NCBI GenBank assembly: GCA_035578905.1
Contig: JAQJVL010000156.1
Coordinates: 1,116,001-1,180,000 of the forward strand
DNA from: Stictocephala bisonia
Taxonomy: Eukaryota > Arthropoda > Insecta > Hemiptera > Membracidae
Direction of reading: 5' to 3'
Length of the DNA stretch: 64,000 nucleotides
How positions within the stretch are numbered: position 1 is the stretch's first letter; each line of letters opens with the position of its first letter. Of the stretch, positions 43,801 to 58,200 are shown piece after piece. Below the pieces are notes generated by a model. The model ran no database searches and was not told where the DNA came from. It saw only the letters and a list, made by a program, of their open reading frames with translations. The position numbers were made by a program, and so were the translations under genes.

Positions 43801-46800
43801 CAAAATTTATGTCAATCATTAGAATTTATTATTTAATAGAATTTGAGTTCATTGTATAATTCGCAATATTATTTCGAACATCTTTGGAAAAAAAACATTG
43901 AGCGATCTAGCAGACAGCTGATACAAGTTGTTCCAGCTCTCAGTTCCATAAATCTTTATTGTTCCAGTTGGGTGGTTTGTGTGTTTAGATTTAAAGATTT
44001 GTTTTTATTTACTATAGACCAAGCTTGTTTTGAAAAGTTTTCTGCGTTTTTTTAGTATTTTATTAGTGTCGTAACTTTTGGCTGCTCTTAATAGTTTTCT
44101 GTAAATTTTGTTGTATGAATTGTAAAACAGTTTGAAGTCTGGGTTGTTAGTTGATTGTAACTGTCTCCAGTAAATTTTAAAATTTTCCCTAGAAACTAAA
44201 ATACCTTTAGTGATCTAGGTATTTTTCATATAATAAATATATAAAATTATATTTATTTATAGGTCTATGTGATATTATGACAACACAGTATCTGCAATGA
44301 ATATGTTATGGACACACCCTGTCATAAGATTTTACATACTGTACAGCAGAAATGAAAGGCTATATCCCCTACTCATTGCAATGTTGTTCATAATGAAATG
44401 ATATTGAATGATGTGTTTAGAATTTTAGTACCTGTGCACTCTGCAGTTGGGTCTCTACATTGTCCTGCCTGTTAGACACATCCTGGAAGGCGAAAGGATT
44501 GGATATTCTGACTTCTTCCTGATGCCCCATTGACGTTCTCTCAGGTGGCATAGACCTTCTAACATGCTCTTGGTGGTTAACCGGTGTAGGAACTCTGGCT
44601 TCTGTGCTACTGTGATTCAAGGGTGTGTGAATCTTTGGATCAAAAGGAGAAGACAACCTGCCATCTAGATTGTGACCCAAAGATGTTGGAACTCTCACAT
44701 CCAAAGGAGTTGGTATTCTGTCATCTATTTGTTGAGTCGAGAGTGAAGTTACCTTGAGGTTTGCCTGGTGATTCAGCGGCGTATGTACCATATTGTCAGG
44801 TTGTAGAATGGAACTAGTTTCCTCTCGAAGTCTAGACTGAGGTCTCTCTTTTTCAGAACTCCTACGACAAAATAAATGTAATGATAAGTAAAATACACCA
44901 ACACATTCATTTTTATACACTTTTTATTTATATAATATACATTCTTACCCAGGCTGTTTATAAAGTCCTGTACCGATTTAATAATTTCTGAATGTTCTAA
45001 ACGATTACAGATAAGCAATAAAACTTTGAATGTCATTACTGCAATTATAAATCTACTTTGTCATATCAGGAGTCAGAGGAAAATGTTAAATGAGAGCATA
45101 GGTCGAGTAGTACATCAAATTAAAGGTCTTTAGTAGTAGAACATAAAACCACAAATATGACTCAAATAGTTCACCCATTTAAAGATAATGCTGGTTTAAA
45201 GTTTCAAAAAATTGCAGTTTAGGTCCTGTTCTAGATGGTTTAGTTTTCTTTACTCAGCTCAAGTAAAGAATATTAAACTTTGTAAATACATACTGGGCTT
45301 GAAATATTTTTTAGGGCAGTTAGTGACTCTTTACATCCAATAGAGGATGGTCAAAAAGGAGTTAAACAAAAATATTAAACATAAGCATAGGTCAACTTGT
45401 CAACATTTCAAAGGAATTATCTAGAAGAGATGAGTACCATAAACACCACTTAAAAAGGTTGATCCAGTACAAAACGATACATTTTCAGAGTTTACTTGGC
45501 TCTGTAAGCATTTTATTAGTAGCCACAATCTAAGCGCACTAATAAATGGTGTTATAAACTGAATACTGCATTATGCTTGTTATACAAAAGGACATTATGA
45601 ATTTAGTTATGAATAAGAGTTTACAGTGCAAACATTTGATAAGTAAACGTAACTTTTTAAAGTAAAATCTTTTGCTGATTTCAGTAGAATAAACCTCAAC
45701 AATCCTTGATATTTTGTAAACTACAACTAATTAAAATCAAGGTTTGAACAACTTCAACTAGTCACTAATGAATGGAAGTCTTCACTCTGAAAATTTCCAT
45801 ATGTGTATGGTGATATTGAATCACACACTCGCTCATATATACACATATTAAGGAATAAGGCCCACCCATTCACACATCCATTACTTTCATTTGTAGTAAT
45901 TAAAATTACTACAATCTATATATCACATTAATATAAATTGAAGATTAACAGTAAAACTGGCCCCACCTTTGAGATGCCACTTGTGGTCCAGACCCCTTTT
46001 TTGCTAGCTGTTCTTCTTCATCTTTTCTTTTTTTGCCATGTCTCCTGCAGGGAGTAAGGGGCACTGAACGCACACGTACTTCACAGGGAAATCTGAAAAT
46101 ATAAATGTACTCATCGTTCTTGAAGCCAAAATTTTAAACAGATCTTAACATAACCGTTAAAATCTATCTTACAATATTAAGTGTTACTTTATTTTTAACT
46201 CATTAATGAAGTAGTTGTTAAGTTTTCTGCATGACCAATGGAAGCAAATTAATTTAGGAAAAAGTGCTAGTCTTTTTAACATGATTTATAATCTAAATTC
46301 TTATTCTTACATATGAAACGCCGACACAACGTTGTTGGTATTTTAAGGCGAAAATGAATGATTACATGAGTGTAGATGAGTGTAGTCTGGTTACTAACTG
46401 AGTTCAACTGTTCCTCAGAAAGGGAAATTTATTAATAGCCCAACTGCCAGGGCAACTAAGGGACCTACAGCTTTACGTGAATCCGAACCACGTAGTGCTG
46501 GTCTGATTTTCAGCTAATTGATAAGCCTGATACTCAGTTATCTCCCTCACACAACATCCGCACAATGATTAACCACCCAACATGGACACCCCAGACTTCT
46601 CTAGTAGTGTCCACGCCGATAGCAACCACTGAGCGGACGCCAAACTCGTATTAAGAGCGGAAGCGGACGCCTCTCGGTATTAAGAGGACCGAGATTCCAA
46701 CCTATCGCCTACAACCTCCCAAACACTTTGTCCCCAAGTAGCTGTGTTACAGCACTGCGCCACCAGTGCCGACTATGTGAATAAAGTCTTTTGTAAATAT

Positions 46801-49800
46801 ATGAATGCCTTATGTCACTGATAAATTTTTAAAATGTCCCTCCATGCTTAGATTATTGAAACTTGTCATTTTTAAAACTAATTTTTCTTTTCATATACAA
46901 AAGAAAAAACTTAAAAAAACTAATTTAAAAAAAATTACTTATGACAAATTTGAGACTAAAATTACTGTTATTTATATATATTTTACATTTTATCTAAAAG
47001 CTTTAGAGCCCAGCCTTAACACTACATGACACGCCTGGCGGGGATTCTCCGCTTTCGTCGTTTTTTGTTTACTTTGTAGAAATTCGTACTGGGAGGGGGT
47101 TGTGTCTCAAGGACATCTTCCCTCAACTTCCCCTGCTTACGTTTTCGGCACTGCCAGTCGACCTTGAGCGTCGGGAGCTTATACACGTACATTTATCTCT
47201 TCTCTTGCGGGGATTCCCCGCCTACGCGTGTTGTGGTGTAACTTGTTAGTAATTGTAAATATTTTCTTACAAAGTGCAGCTATTGTCCTCTAAAGAAGAA
47301 TCGGAAAACAAAGACAGTATGTAATACTTGTCACTAACATATCTGCCGTGAACACACTAAAGCGGTTTGCAACAATTTCCATGAAAATGACCAATCAGGT
47401 GAAGAAGAGGACTAAATAAATCCAACATAAATACAATGTTTTGTTATTTTATAATCAACAGCTATTATATTTATGTATGTGTAAATAAAGTGAGAATTAC
47501 AACAAATTGTTTAGTTTATTATTGTGACCACAATATTGGTTGTTTTCCATTAGTGAGGGAATCCCCGCCTACGCGTGTTGTGGCGTTACAAACCAAAACA
47601 CTAAATAACAAGGTAAGTTGTGTTCATATAATTTATCGTTAAAATTTAATTAAATCGAAGTAACATATTTATAAATATTTAATATATAGTGCAATGCAAA
47701 ATAAAATACGTTTAACTGGGCAATATTCCTAATCTGAAATAAATAATAGCAAAAAAACTAATGGTGAGGGAATCTCCGCCACGCGTGTTATCACGGGATT
47801 ATTTCCACGTGGGTCACGTAGTGTTAAATTTGTAAATTAGTGTTAGGGATATTTACTTGGTGAGGACTTCGATGGCACCACTTCTGACCTTGTCAGCTTG
47901 TGCTTGCTGACTACCAAACTCATCTGACTCATCCATCACATACAATGGCAAGACGTGCAACTGCTCATCTTCTGGCTTGCTGAGGCTGCGATGCTTTGTT
48001 AAAGTTACTACCTGTAAACATAAATTATGTTGAAAAGTTATTATTTTGGTATAAAACTACTATTAATAAACAGCTCTATTATTTATTGATATTTATTACA
48101 TGACCAATATTTACTCAGTATTTACTACATAGTAAAAATTACATTAGATGACAATAAGCTGGGATTACGGTCAATTAGAGACAACAAACTAGAAAACTTA
48201 CTAGAGAAGTAAATACAGTAAGTAACAGTACTTAAGATATGTTTATAGAGAAAATATGTCATTACTATATAAACTACTGAATGTTAAATAAAATACCACA
48301 TTACATAAAGAAAGCGTTTAATATAAATAAAGTTATAAATTAACACTATACATATATAGTTATATTAGTACATACATTTTTTTACAAAAATAAATAGCCA
48401 GTGTCATCAAGTAAAATCTTTAAAAAGATTATTCTTTTGATTGAATATACATTTATTTTTTTCAAAAACAGTAACAAGATATTATTTGTTGAAAAAATTA
48501 GATGTTTTGTAAAATATACGTTGTTGGTAACATATTTACTATCAAAGAAAATTATAAATACTCAAGATTTAGTATTTCATTTCATCAAGAAGTAGTAATC
48601 ATTTGCTGATACTCAGTTTTTTTGTAAAAATTAAGTGCTTACATTTTGCCTCATAGACTTTTTTAATTCAGACTTATATTTTTGAGTGAAGAAGTTTTGC
48701 TGTTTTTTTTAAACTTATTTCACCCTGTGTGTAAAACTTAACAAAACCTTAAAATAAATATTGTAATCGGTAAACGTCAATGTGTCATGATGGTTGTATT
48801 TTGGTTCTTGACTTGAAGTTTCTTGTCACCAAGAGCTTGCCAGAGGATGAAATTCAATTTCTACATTATTTTACAGTTGATTAACAAAGTAAAATTACAA
48901 TAAGGCTACTTGCTTAATCATGTTAAGTGTTATTTGCACTGATGAAAATCTAGCCAAGCACTATAGGTAAAGACTAAAGAAGCTTACCACAGTGCAACCG
49001 TTGTTCATGTTGTGAAGATCACGGTGGGCATGGGCACAGAAGTCAATGCAAGCTGTGACACCACCGAAAGGCCGTCCTGGCTGGGTGCCTAGGCGACAAT
49101 CACTTGCCTCACATTCAAACTGTGTCTGGTTGTGCCATGACGCTGGTGCCATGCTCTTGTAGATGGGAGACAAATGGTTGGCCAATCCTTGCAGTTTATC
49201 CTCCACTTCTTGCTCCTGTAAAACAAAACATACACATGGATATCTAAAAACAATCAACTTAAATAAAAAGTCTTGATTAAATAATTAACATTTAATACAG
49301 TTCAATATTTATAAACAAGTAACAATTTTTTTCTTTTACACCTTTACATCCTGCTATTCCCCCGACTATCTAGATAAATCCACTAAGACAGATTTAAACT
49401 AAGATAGCAGTAGTAGCATGACAATCTGTCAAGCTTTGAGTGTTACCCCTGAATCCATTGATATAAAATTATATACAGCTAAGAGCAAACAGAGATTCTG
49501 CCTTGTCAGTTTTCTACATTCATCTTGACCTCCCTGTTATAATTACTAGAAACATAATCTAAATCAACAGAATAATTATAAGCAATGCTTGGGTATCTAA
49601 CTACAGGGTACGATATACTTATACCCACAAACAGTTTACTCATTCTTAAGTTATATTCTAGGTTAGGTTAAAGGGCACTAGGCCAGGAATTAGTACATTA
49701 GGAGAGATAGGACATCAGCAAACTTACTTTAGAAGACCACTAACACCACAGTAGTACTAAAGAAATACTATAGTCACATGTGTACAAATTTTCATTACCA

Positions 49801-52246
49801 CTAGCTCTTTCTTCAGGTGAGTAGAGAGAGACCGTAAAAAGGTCTGAAGAAAAAGCTAGTGGCACTGAAAATTTGTTCACATGTGACTATTGTATTTGTT
49901 CACATGTGACTATTGTATTTGTTCACATGTGACTATTGTATTTGTTCACATGTGACTATTGTATTTGTTCACATGTGACTATTGTATTTGTTCACATGTG
50001 ACTATTGTATTTGTTTACAACTAAGTAGTAGTATATATTACTTAGATACTTAAATATTAAGTATAATTCTTAGATAAGTGTATGGTGTTAGTGAACTTGT
50101 CTTTTAAGGTAAGTTTGCTGATGTCCTATCTCTCCTAATGTATTAAGTTATGTTCTGAAACTCTTAGACCAATATTATCACCCTGATATGCTACTGATCA
50201 ATCAGATCTCTTTGAAAGAAAAACTGGTCAACAACAGATTGGTGGGTTGAGACACCTTAACAGAAATTAAGGAAAAAATCAGATGCAATGCAAGTGTCAA
50301 ATATCCAAAGGATAGACACTATTATTTACATAAGGACAAAATCAATGATTTTATTCATGTCTTGGAAATAGCTTACTAGAAGCAATATGTTAAGGTATAC
50401 TAATGTCCTGAATGCTGGTTTCATTAATTTTGGAAACTACCCTTTTGGACAGAACCCTCGGACATAGTTCACGAGCTAGTACCTAACATAAATACCGAAA
50501 ATACCCCGCGGTTTGAATGGACGCCAGTACAGCCCCAAGATATTCTTAATATTGTAAAGAAACTTAGTAACTCCAAATCAGAAGACTATCACGGCTTATC
50601 CAATTTTGTTATTAAAAAAATTATCCACACACTTTTAACTCCCCTTTGCTATTTCATCAATACAATACTAGTGGAAGGCTTATTCCCATCCAGTCTAAAA
50701 ACTTCTATCATTGTTCCCATCTATAAAAAAGGAGACCGTATGAAAGTTGATAGCTATCGTCCTATCTCAAAAATCTCCAATATCTCTAAAATAATTGAAG
50801 GAGTCATACATAATCAGCTTTGTAAACATTTTGAAACATATAATCTCCTTAACCCTGCTCAATATGGTTTCAGAAATGGTTCAAACACCATTAAAGCTGT
50901 CCAGGATGTTGTGTCCTTCACACTCGAAGCTTTTGAAAATAAATGCAATGTTGAGGCAACGCTGATCGATCTCAGCAAAGCATTTGACTTGGTTTGTCAC
51001 AAACGATTAATTAACAAACTGAAATCCTACAATATAAATGGTTCTGAACTGGCTCTTATCCACTCCTACCTTAGCAACAGATACCAAGCTGTGATTTCAA
51101 ATAACAAAATATCTGACCTCTTAAGGGTTGAAAGAGGCATTCCGCAGGGTTCTGTTTTTTCTCCTTTCCTATTTATTATTTACATGAATGACTTTCCCAA
51201 TTCTCTGCCCTGTAAATCTGTACTGTACGCAGATGACACCACCTTCCTGACATCAAGTAATAACTCTCAAGACTTACAGAAAATGACTGCATCTGCGATG
51301 ACAGCCTCAATTAATTGGTTTAATACAAATTATTTAAAATTAAATACAGAAAAAACTGAACATCTTCTTTTCTCAACCACCAAACAAAATGACAATGGGC
51401 CAGACAGTGTTAAGCTTCTTGGTATAAATCTGGACAGTAAACTCACTTGGGAGCAACATACCAATCTACTTTGTAATAGATTGGCTAGAGTCATTTTCCT
51501 CCTCCAGAAACTTAGGACATGTATCAGCCACAACTATTTATTAATGACTTATCATAGTCTATTTTATTCCCACTTAAATTATGGGATTATACTCTGGGGT
51601 AATTCCAGTGGCGCAAAACGTGTATTCACTCTACAGAAAAGAGCTGTAAGAGCCATATTGGGGTTAAACAAATTCACATCTTGTAAAATATATTTCATTG
51701 ACTTGGCAATTTTAACTGTTCCTTGCATCTTTATCTTACATTGTTTATTACATGCCAAGGACAACTTAACTAACTGTGTTACTAGGGACCTCATTCATTC
51801 TTATAACACTAGGCAAAAAAGTCACATTGATATGCCCCATGTAAGATTAGCAAAATCTCAACACCACTTTTCTCATATCAGCTTAAAATATTTCAATATG
51901 CTCCCTGAAAATGTTAAAAGTGAACCTAGAAAAAAGTTGAAAACTATAATACAAGAATGGCTGACAACTCAAGCCTTTTATGAAGTAAAGGAATACAAAG
52001 TTTCTGTTCACTCCCCTAGACTGCAGTGCTTAACCTAATTTTGTCATCTCAGTAGGTAATCTGTAGTCATTTTTATAATTCTCTGTTTTAGGCGATAAGT
52101 ATGTAGTTTACTTTTAACTGATTTTAGTGTACTCTAGTCTATTTAGCAATAACTTGACAATGTCAATTGCAATTCTTGTAATTGTTCAAAGACAATAAAG
52201 ATATTCTATTCTATTCTAAATAAAACATATACAACGGATGAAAATA

Positions 52247-52297
<51 letters not shown>

Positions 52298-55200
52298 TAC
52301 ATGAACATTTGTAGACATTACTTTTCTATAACAAATAATATATCACAAAGATCACTCATAGAATACATCCATCTTGAAAGAAATACTTCATTCAACACAG
52401 AAAAATTTTTAACAAATGCTATATTAATTTTTGATGACTGAGATGTGTTTTGGACATCCTGACAAAAACTTTAGTCACATCTAGCAAAAATCAAATGTTA
52501 AAAACAAAAACTACACTAGTTGTATGGGTTAGCATTACAACGTGATCAACAGAATAAAGCCTCTCAAATGCTTACAGGATATTGGTAGGTAAGAGCCCAC
52601 ACTCATTCAAGTCTGTATGAATAGTGCCTATTTGAATTTTGGCATTACTTATAGTTCTAAGCAAAAATAAAAAATCTTTATCAAATGAACATTTTAAGTT
52701 CCAAACAATTGCGATGCATTGTTTAGGATCAAATATGATTGGTTTTTTTTACATTTTTATCTATTCAATAGCTTATAGACACATACATTAGAATCTATAT
52801 ATAAGTTACCTCTGATTTGACTGAGAGTCTGAACTTGCGGACAGTTTTACTGCGGGCATACTTGCAGCCATTGTAGTACATGGACCATGAACAACCAAAG
52901 CTGAAGCTGGCTCCACAACTGTCTTGATCGAGCCCCTGACAAGCACAAGTACGAGGCTCATTGGTGGCACAGCGCCTCAGTGTGGGCAGACCATATCTGA
53001 ATAAACACAAACTCAATATAATGCTTATGATAGAAGGCAACCTAGGCATATCCATTAAAAGGTCAATTTTTATAGGAAGATTTTATAGGAATTTTTATAT
53101 TACCAGTTTACAACTAACTGGTAATTTAATAATGAAAGGACAATTCAGCTATATTACCTGATATGAAAACAGCGTCTTAATAGGTACACATACACAGATA
53201 TACACAATCACAAAATTGTTATATTTCATTCCTCTTCGGGGACTTCATCGGAGAGAACACACACTAAGAAGGATTATGGCTAATGGAAGACTTACTTTGC
53301 ATGATCTAAACAGATTTGTCACTTTTTGCTGGTTTTCAAAGCTAGTTTATGTTTAAAATAAAATAAGTATGTTTACAAACCATTGGACCTTAGTATCTGA
53401 CACTACACTATGATATTAAAACACTGTTTAACCCTTAACTCGTGACAATGATAGATGCAGTTATTTTCATGCAACATCATAAAATGACTCAATTTTTATT
53501 GATAATTAAAATAAAATACAAATAGGTTGAGCCTTTAATATTTGTAAAGTCGGAATAGTTGTGTGTCATTTAATTCTTAAATGTGATCATAAAAATGGAT
53601 TTAACTTTAGCTCTTTTTACTTTAAATTATTAAGTTCAATTATTGTATACACATAGAAAATAATTTTAGCCTGCAAGGTTTTGTATCAAACATAAATATC
53701 CTAAATAAAAAAAGTTAGAACTAACGCTTTTTATATAAAGCAGTATAATTAAAACTTATACTGTTTCAAAGTTCTACATTTAATTTATACTGAAACCAAC
53801 AGGTAAAACACATGTATATCAAAGTAAGAAATCTTCAAAATTACACATAGCAAAATTGTTATGTTTTTCTATTGATATGGACTTATTGTCAGTCCGAAGA
53901 TTTAAGTACTGGAGTAAGTTTAAAACGTTTAGTTTTGTTAGTTTATTTATTTATTTACTTATTTTTCTCCTTCACCCACGTCTAATTACAACTGAATACC
54001 AGTAAAATGACTTCATGAAAATGAAGCTAACTACATGATATCAACAGGGCCGCCCAGACGTTTGGTGGCCCCGGAGCAAAGTTTACCATGTGGCCCCTTC
54101 CTTCACTTCAAAATAAATTTAATTACTCTGATTGTCAAATATACTATAATTGATATTTTACTTTTAGCACATTCTACAATATTCTTACCATCTCTTTCAT
54201 TAGATTACTATTGTAATTAAGATTCTCGTTCATGGACGTTTTCTCAGGGCTATCTGCAAAGCTCCGGTAAGTTTTTATCTAATTATCATATACTTTTTAA
54301 ACATTTCCTTAAGTATTACCGCTACAATAACATCAATCTCTTATAAAAAAACTGCTATTCTTTAATATTAAATAAATAATAACGAACCAAGCAATGCCAC
54401 AGTCAGTTGCATAGTTGGGCGCAGCAGCTCTTCGATTGCCAGTTGAGGAGCCATCCTCGCCAATGATATTAACTGTGGGTGAGGGAGGGAGGGGCCAATA
54501 AATTTGTATAGGTCACTTGGCTTCGCTAGCTAAAGAGCAAGTTTAGACTGAGAGTGGCCGAATGTTTAGGAAGTAAAATAATTTGGCGAGCGTGAACATC
54601 TAGTGCTTTAAAACCAGTCAACTGAGAGTTGAGGTTATGTTATTGTTTTCAAAACAGGTTGTAGACCACTGGCTTCGTAGCTTATTGATGTTGGACATTA
54701 ACACGTCTAGTTTATAATCGTGATTTTAGTTTGTCTTTGTGCTAAACTTTAAAACTGTTCAATTTTTATTTCACAGGCATAAAAGGCATTTTGTACCAAC
54801 TCAATTTTCTCAGCATAAAACACAGTAAAATTTATGTCTGTCAAATTGGACACTATATCATTGATGTACATCACAGTGTACACGTCCTTACAGTGACAGT
54901 GGTATTGACCCTCCCGCTCAACAATACACGTACAGTGGTTCAATCTTAGTTAATTTCACTTATCACGCAACAAACAATAAATAAATACTGTATCAATGAT
55001 TGTCAAAAATATAAATGGCTTACTCGTTCGTCAGTGACAGTAAAAAATTATGAAAACTATTTTGATTGGTCGTAGATTTTGTTATGTTAATGAATGACAA
55101 CATTAATCAATGTTAATGAATGACAACATTAATCAATTAGGTTGTCCCCTATGCTATTTGTTTGGGAACAACCCGTACGTGAGCATAAATGGTTTTTAAT

Positions 55201-58200
55201 CAAGAGCTACTCAACTGAGTATGTTGAGAATACACCCCTGTTCCTGTTACAGTTTCAGGGTAAATTAAACCAGACAATAAAAGAGTTACAACAAGTTAAA
55301 TGTCACAAAATAAATATTATTCAAAAGGAGTTGTACAAATCTTAACAATGATGAAGATGTTTTATATATTAACGGTGTACTTAAGAGCTCCTCTTTTCAT
55401 TAAGACCTATGTCATAATATTTTGGTAAAATGTCTTTACGAACATCCATGTCATAATAACTAGTAAATTTAAAATGTGAAAGGAAACATTAAAGTTGAGG
55501 GAAAGTAAAAAAATTGCATGTACAGTAAACTCTGGTTAACCGGTTAAATATGATGGAAGGTGAATCCGGATAGTACAGAACGTATGCTTTATATAATTTT
55601 TAGACAAGATTATGCCACGCAATTCCTCCCGCGATAGCGTAGGGCAAGTTGGATGTAATGCATCATACACATATTGTTACACATCCGGTAAGCAAGCGGT
55701 GATGTTGTATGCATATTTACCAGATTTAAGTACCTATAGAAATCTACTGTAATTTAGTGGTTTCATCGTTAATTTATTCTTTTTATACTGTAAAAATATA
55801 TAATTTACTTTGCAGTATATTACAATACTATATTGAGACATTTATAGTCTATTTTTATTGATTTCAATAAAACGTTACCATAAATTACTGGGCCTAAACT
55901 TTAGCTTTTTGTTATCTCAAAATCTTTAAATGGAATATGAATCATAGCAAATTAAATTAATTGATAATTATAATAGTTTACTAGAAATCCAAAAGAACAC
56001 ATTAAATTACAGAAATATCACTCTATAAAATACAACAATAACAAAATATTTCTTTACTGGACGACAGTAAACAAACAGACTTATGATTGACGATGTCCCC
56101 GATCTACCCTTCATGACAATTAATTGAACTCTTCCAGCCACGTTGTTACAACATTGTATATTTTGCCTGCAGGTTTTTGGGTGCAAAACACAGTTACTAC
56201 TGAAATAAGACTACTATTTCTTAAATTTAGTGCATATATTGAAAAATTGCACTAAATTACTGCAAAGAGGAAAGAGTGCAACGTTACCACGTTCGAACGG
56301 AGTGCCGCCGCCTACTACCAGCTTTGAAACCAAGTTTGTAAGAACCTTTTCTCATAAAGACTTTTCTCATAAAGACTTATTAAAATGTTTTTACTTTAAT
56401 TTTGTTTGCTTATTTAATTGTGTTGTTCTTAGGATTCCACTTTTTTTACTACAATTTATTAATTTGTATACTTTAGGCCGCAGGTTACTGATCACTCGTT
56501 TTCACATTATATAGATCTATTATTTTGCTACGATGAGTCAAGGGATTTTCGAAACACTAAATCAAGATTATTTATCTACATAAACAGAATTTGTGAAAAA
56601 ATACAAAATAAGGATAAAAACTTAATCAACAAACCACTACAAACACAAATCAATTCGCAATTGCTGTATTATCTTAAGTTTATAATAGTAATATATCATA
56701 ACTTATGGTTTTGTAAGGATAATAACGTGACCAAGCGATTGATTTTCCTACCACTAAAAGCCAAGATAGAGTTGAATTTAGGACAAGTATAACAAATTTG
56801 TTTGAAGTAGCCTAGTATATACTTTTGAAATTAAAGTTAAAAAATAAAACATACAGAAACGTTCTTGTCCACCTTGTATTAAACACGTCCAAAAACGGAG
56901 TTTTGAGTAATACAAATGTAAAGTTAGTGGGTCTTTTGACATGTTTTATATAAATAGTGTACGAAAACAGGACATCTCATAGAGGTGGCCCACTGTCCAC
57001 ACCACTCAAGTATATTTATATGTTCACAAACTGGAATTTATATTTTGGTGTGTTCACAAGCTGCATGACTTTACACTTGTTTGCAAACAACACAACTGGC
57101 GAGGGGTACAGTTGCAGTCACACACCAACCAGAGCGTATGCTGCTGTCACACCACTATGTCGACCGCTGACAAACTTCAAAGACCAGTGTACAACTTGCT
57201 CCAAAAGGCTCCCTGATTGCTATAAAACAAATGGTTTAGTTTAAACGTTTTAAAACTAAAACTGGAAGACTTATCTGGCCTAATATCACTTTTGATATTT
57301 TGATACGGGCCTGAATCGTTCCTTATCTAGTAGATTATTAAGTATTTTCTTTTTTGTTGTATGAAATGTGGCCCCCCCCTTGTGAACTAAGTCTGTGTGG
57401 CCCCGGGGCAATCTGCCCCTTTTGCCCCCCTTCTGGGCGGCCCTGGATATCAACTCAGTTTGCTGTAGTACAGTGGTAAGTTGGAAACTCTTACCTTTCT
57501 GTACCTGATGAGACGTAACAACATCGAAACAGCTACACACCGAAGTCATGTGGCCCATGTCTCAACCAAACTTTTGCAAAGGAGCGTAGCATGTTACAAT
57601 CATAACCAATATGCTCTGGCTTCCAGTTTCCTGGTTAAACAACTCTTTTGTAGTTACGAAGCTACTGACGTCTAGTCGGGAACACTGCAGAACTACCACC
57701 AGTGTATTCGCAACTTGGCTGGGGCGAACCCGCGCAACTACCACCAGTGTATTCGCAACCTGGATGGAGCGAACCTGTAAAGTCAGTAGTCAGAATTGCA
57801 ATGTCATATGAGGAAGGGAATTGAGAGAAAAGCTAGTTGGGAACATCACACAACTACTTGTTCCACAATAGCTTGTACCCAAACAAGAAGCTAAGGCACA
57901 TCAGTTACGATTGTGCTATACTACACTGCCTTGCAAAAAGTTGGTTGAGATGTGAGGCAGATGCCTTCAGTATGTAGCTGTTTCGGCATTGTTATGTCAC
58001 ATCAGGTACAGATAGGTAATAGTTTAAACTTACCACTGTACTACAGCAAACTGAGTTGATATAATGTACTTATCTTCATTTTCTTGATGTCTTGGTATCC
58101 AGTTCCAATTACAAGTGAATGACAGAGAACAAACTCAACATTTTGATCCACCTATTAAAAATAAAAATTAATTATACTTATTTTTAATGTGTCTGCAATT

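Larger units (their letters stand above)
53975..58120. mobile_element. Inverted-repeat element split by a hAT-type insertion
   Basis: Left part (about 53975-54044 plus 57446-57680) and right part (about 57838-58120) are inverted copies: AGTTTGCTGTAGTACAGTGG at 57458 against its complement at about 58034-58053, and AAAATGAAG..TACAT..ATATCAACTCAG on both outer sides once the hAT insertion is removed. Arms are about 300 bases each, around a centre of about 150 bases with a 45-bp tandem duplication. No protein is recognised. Confidence 0.7.

Noticed and set aside
49873..50010. CRISPR-like array (regular 23-bp units)
   Set aside because: There are no unique spacers; it is a simple tandem repeat in eukaryotic DNA, inside a Penelope remnant.
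58025..58160. Candidate extra TET exon on the minus strand ([20 protein letters not shown])
   Set aside because: TET exons a and b join in phase without it, the conserved protein has no such segment, and the sequence is one arm of an inverted-repeat element.
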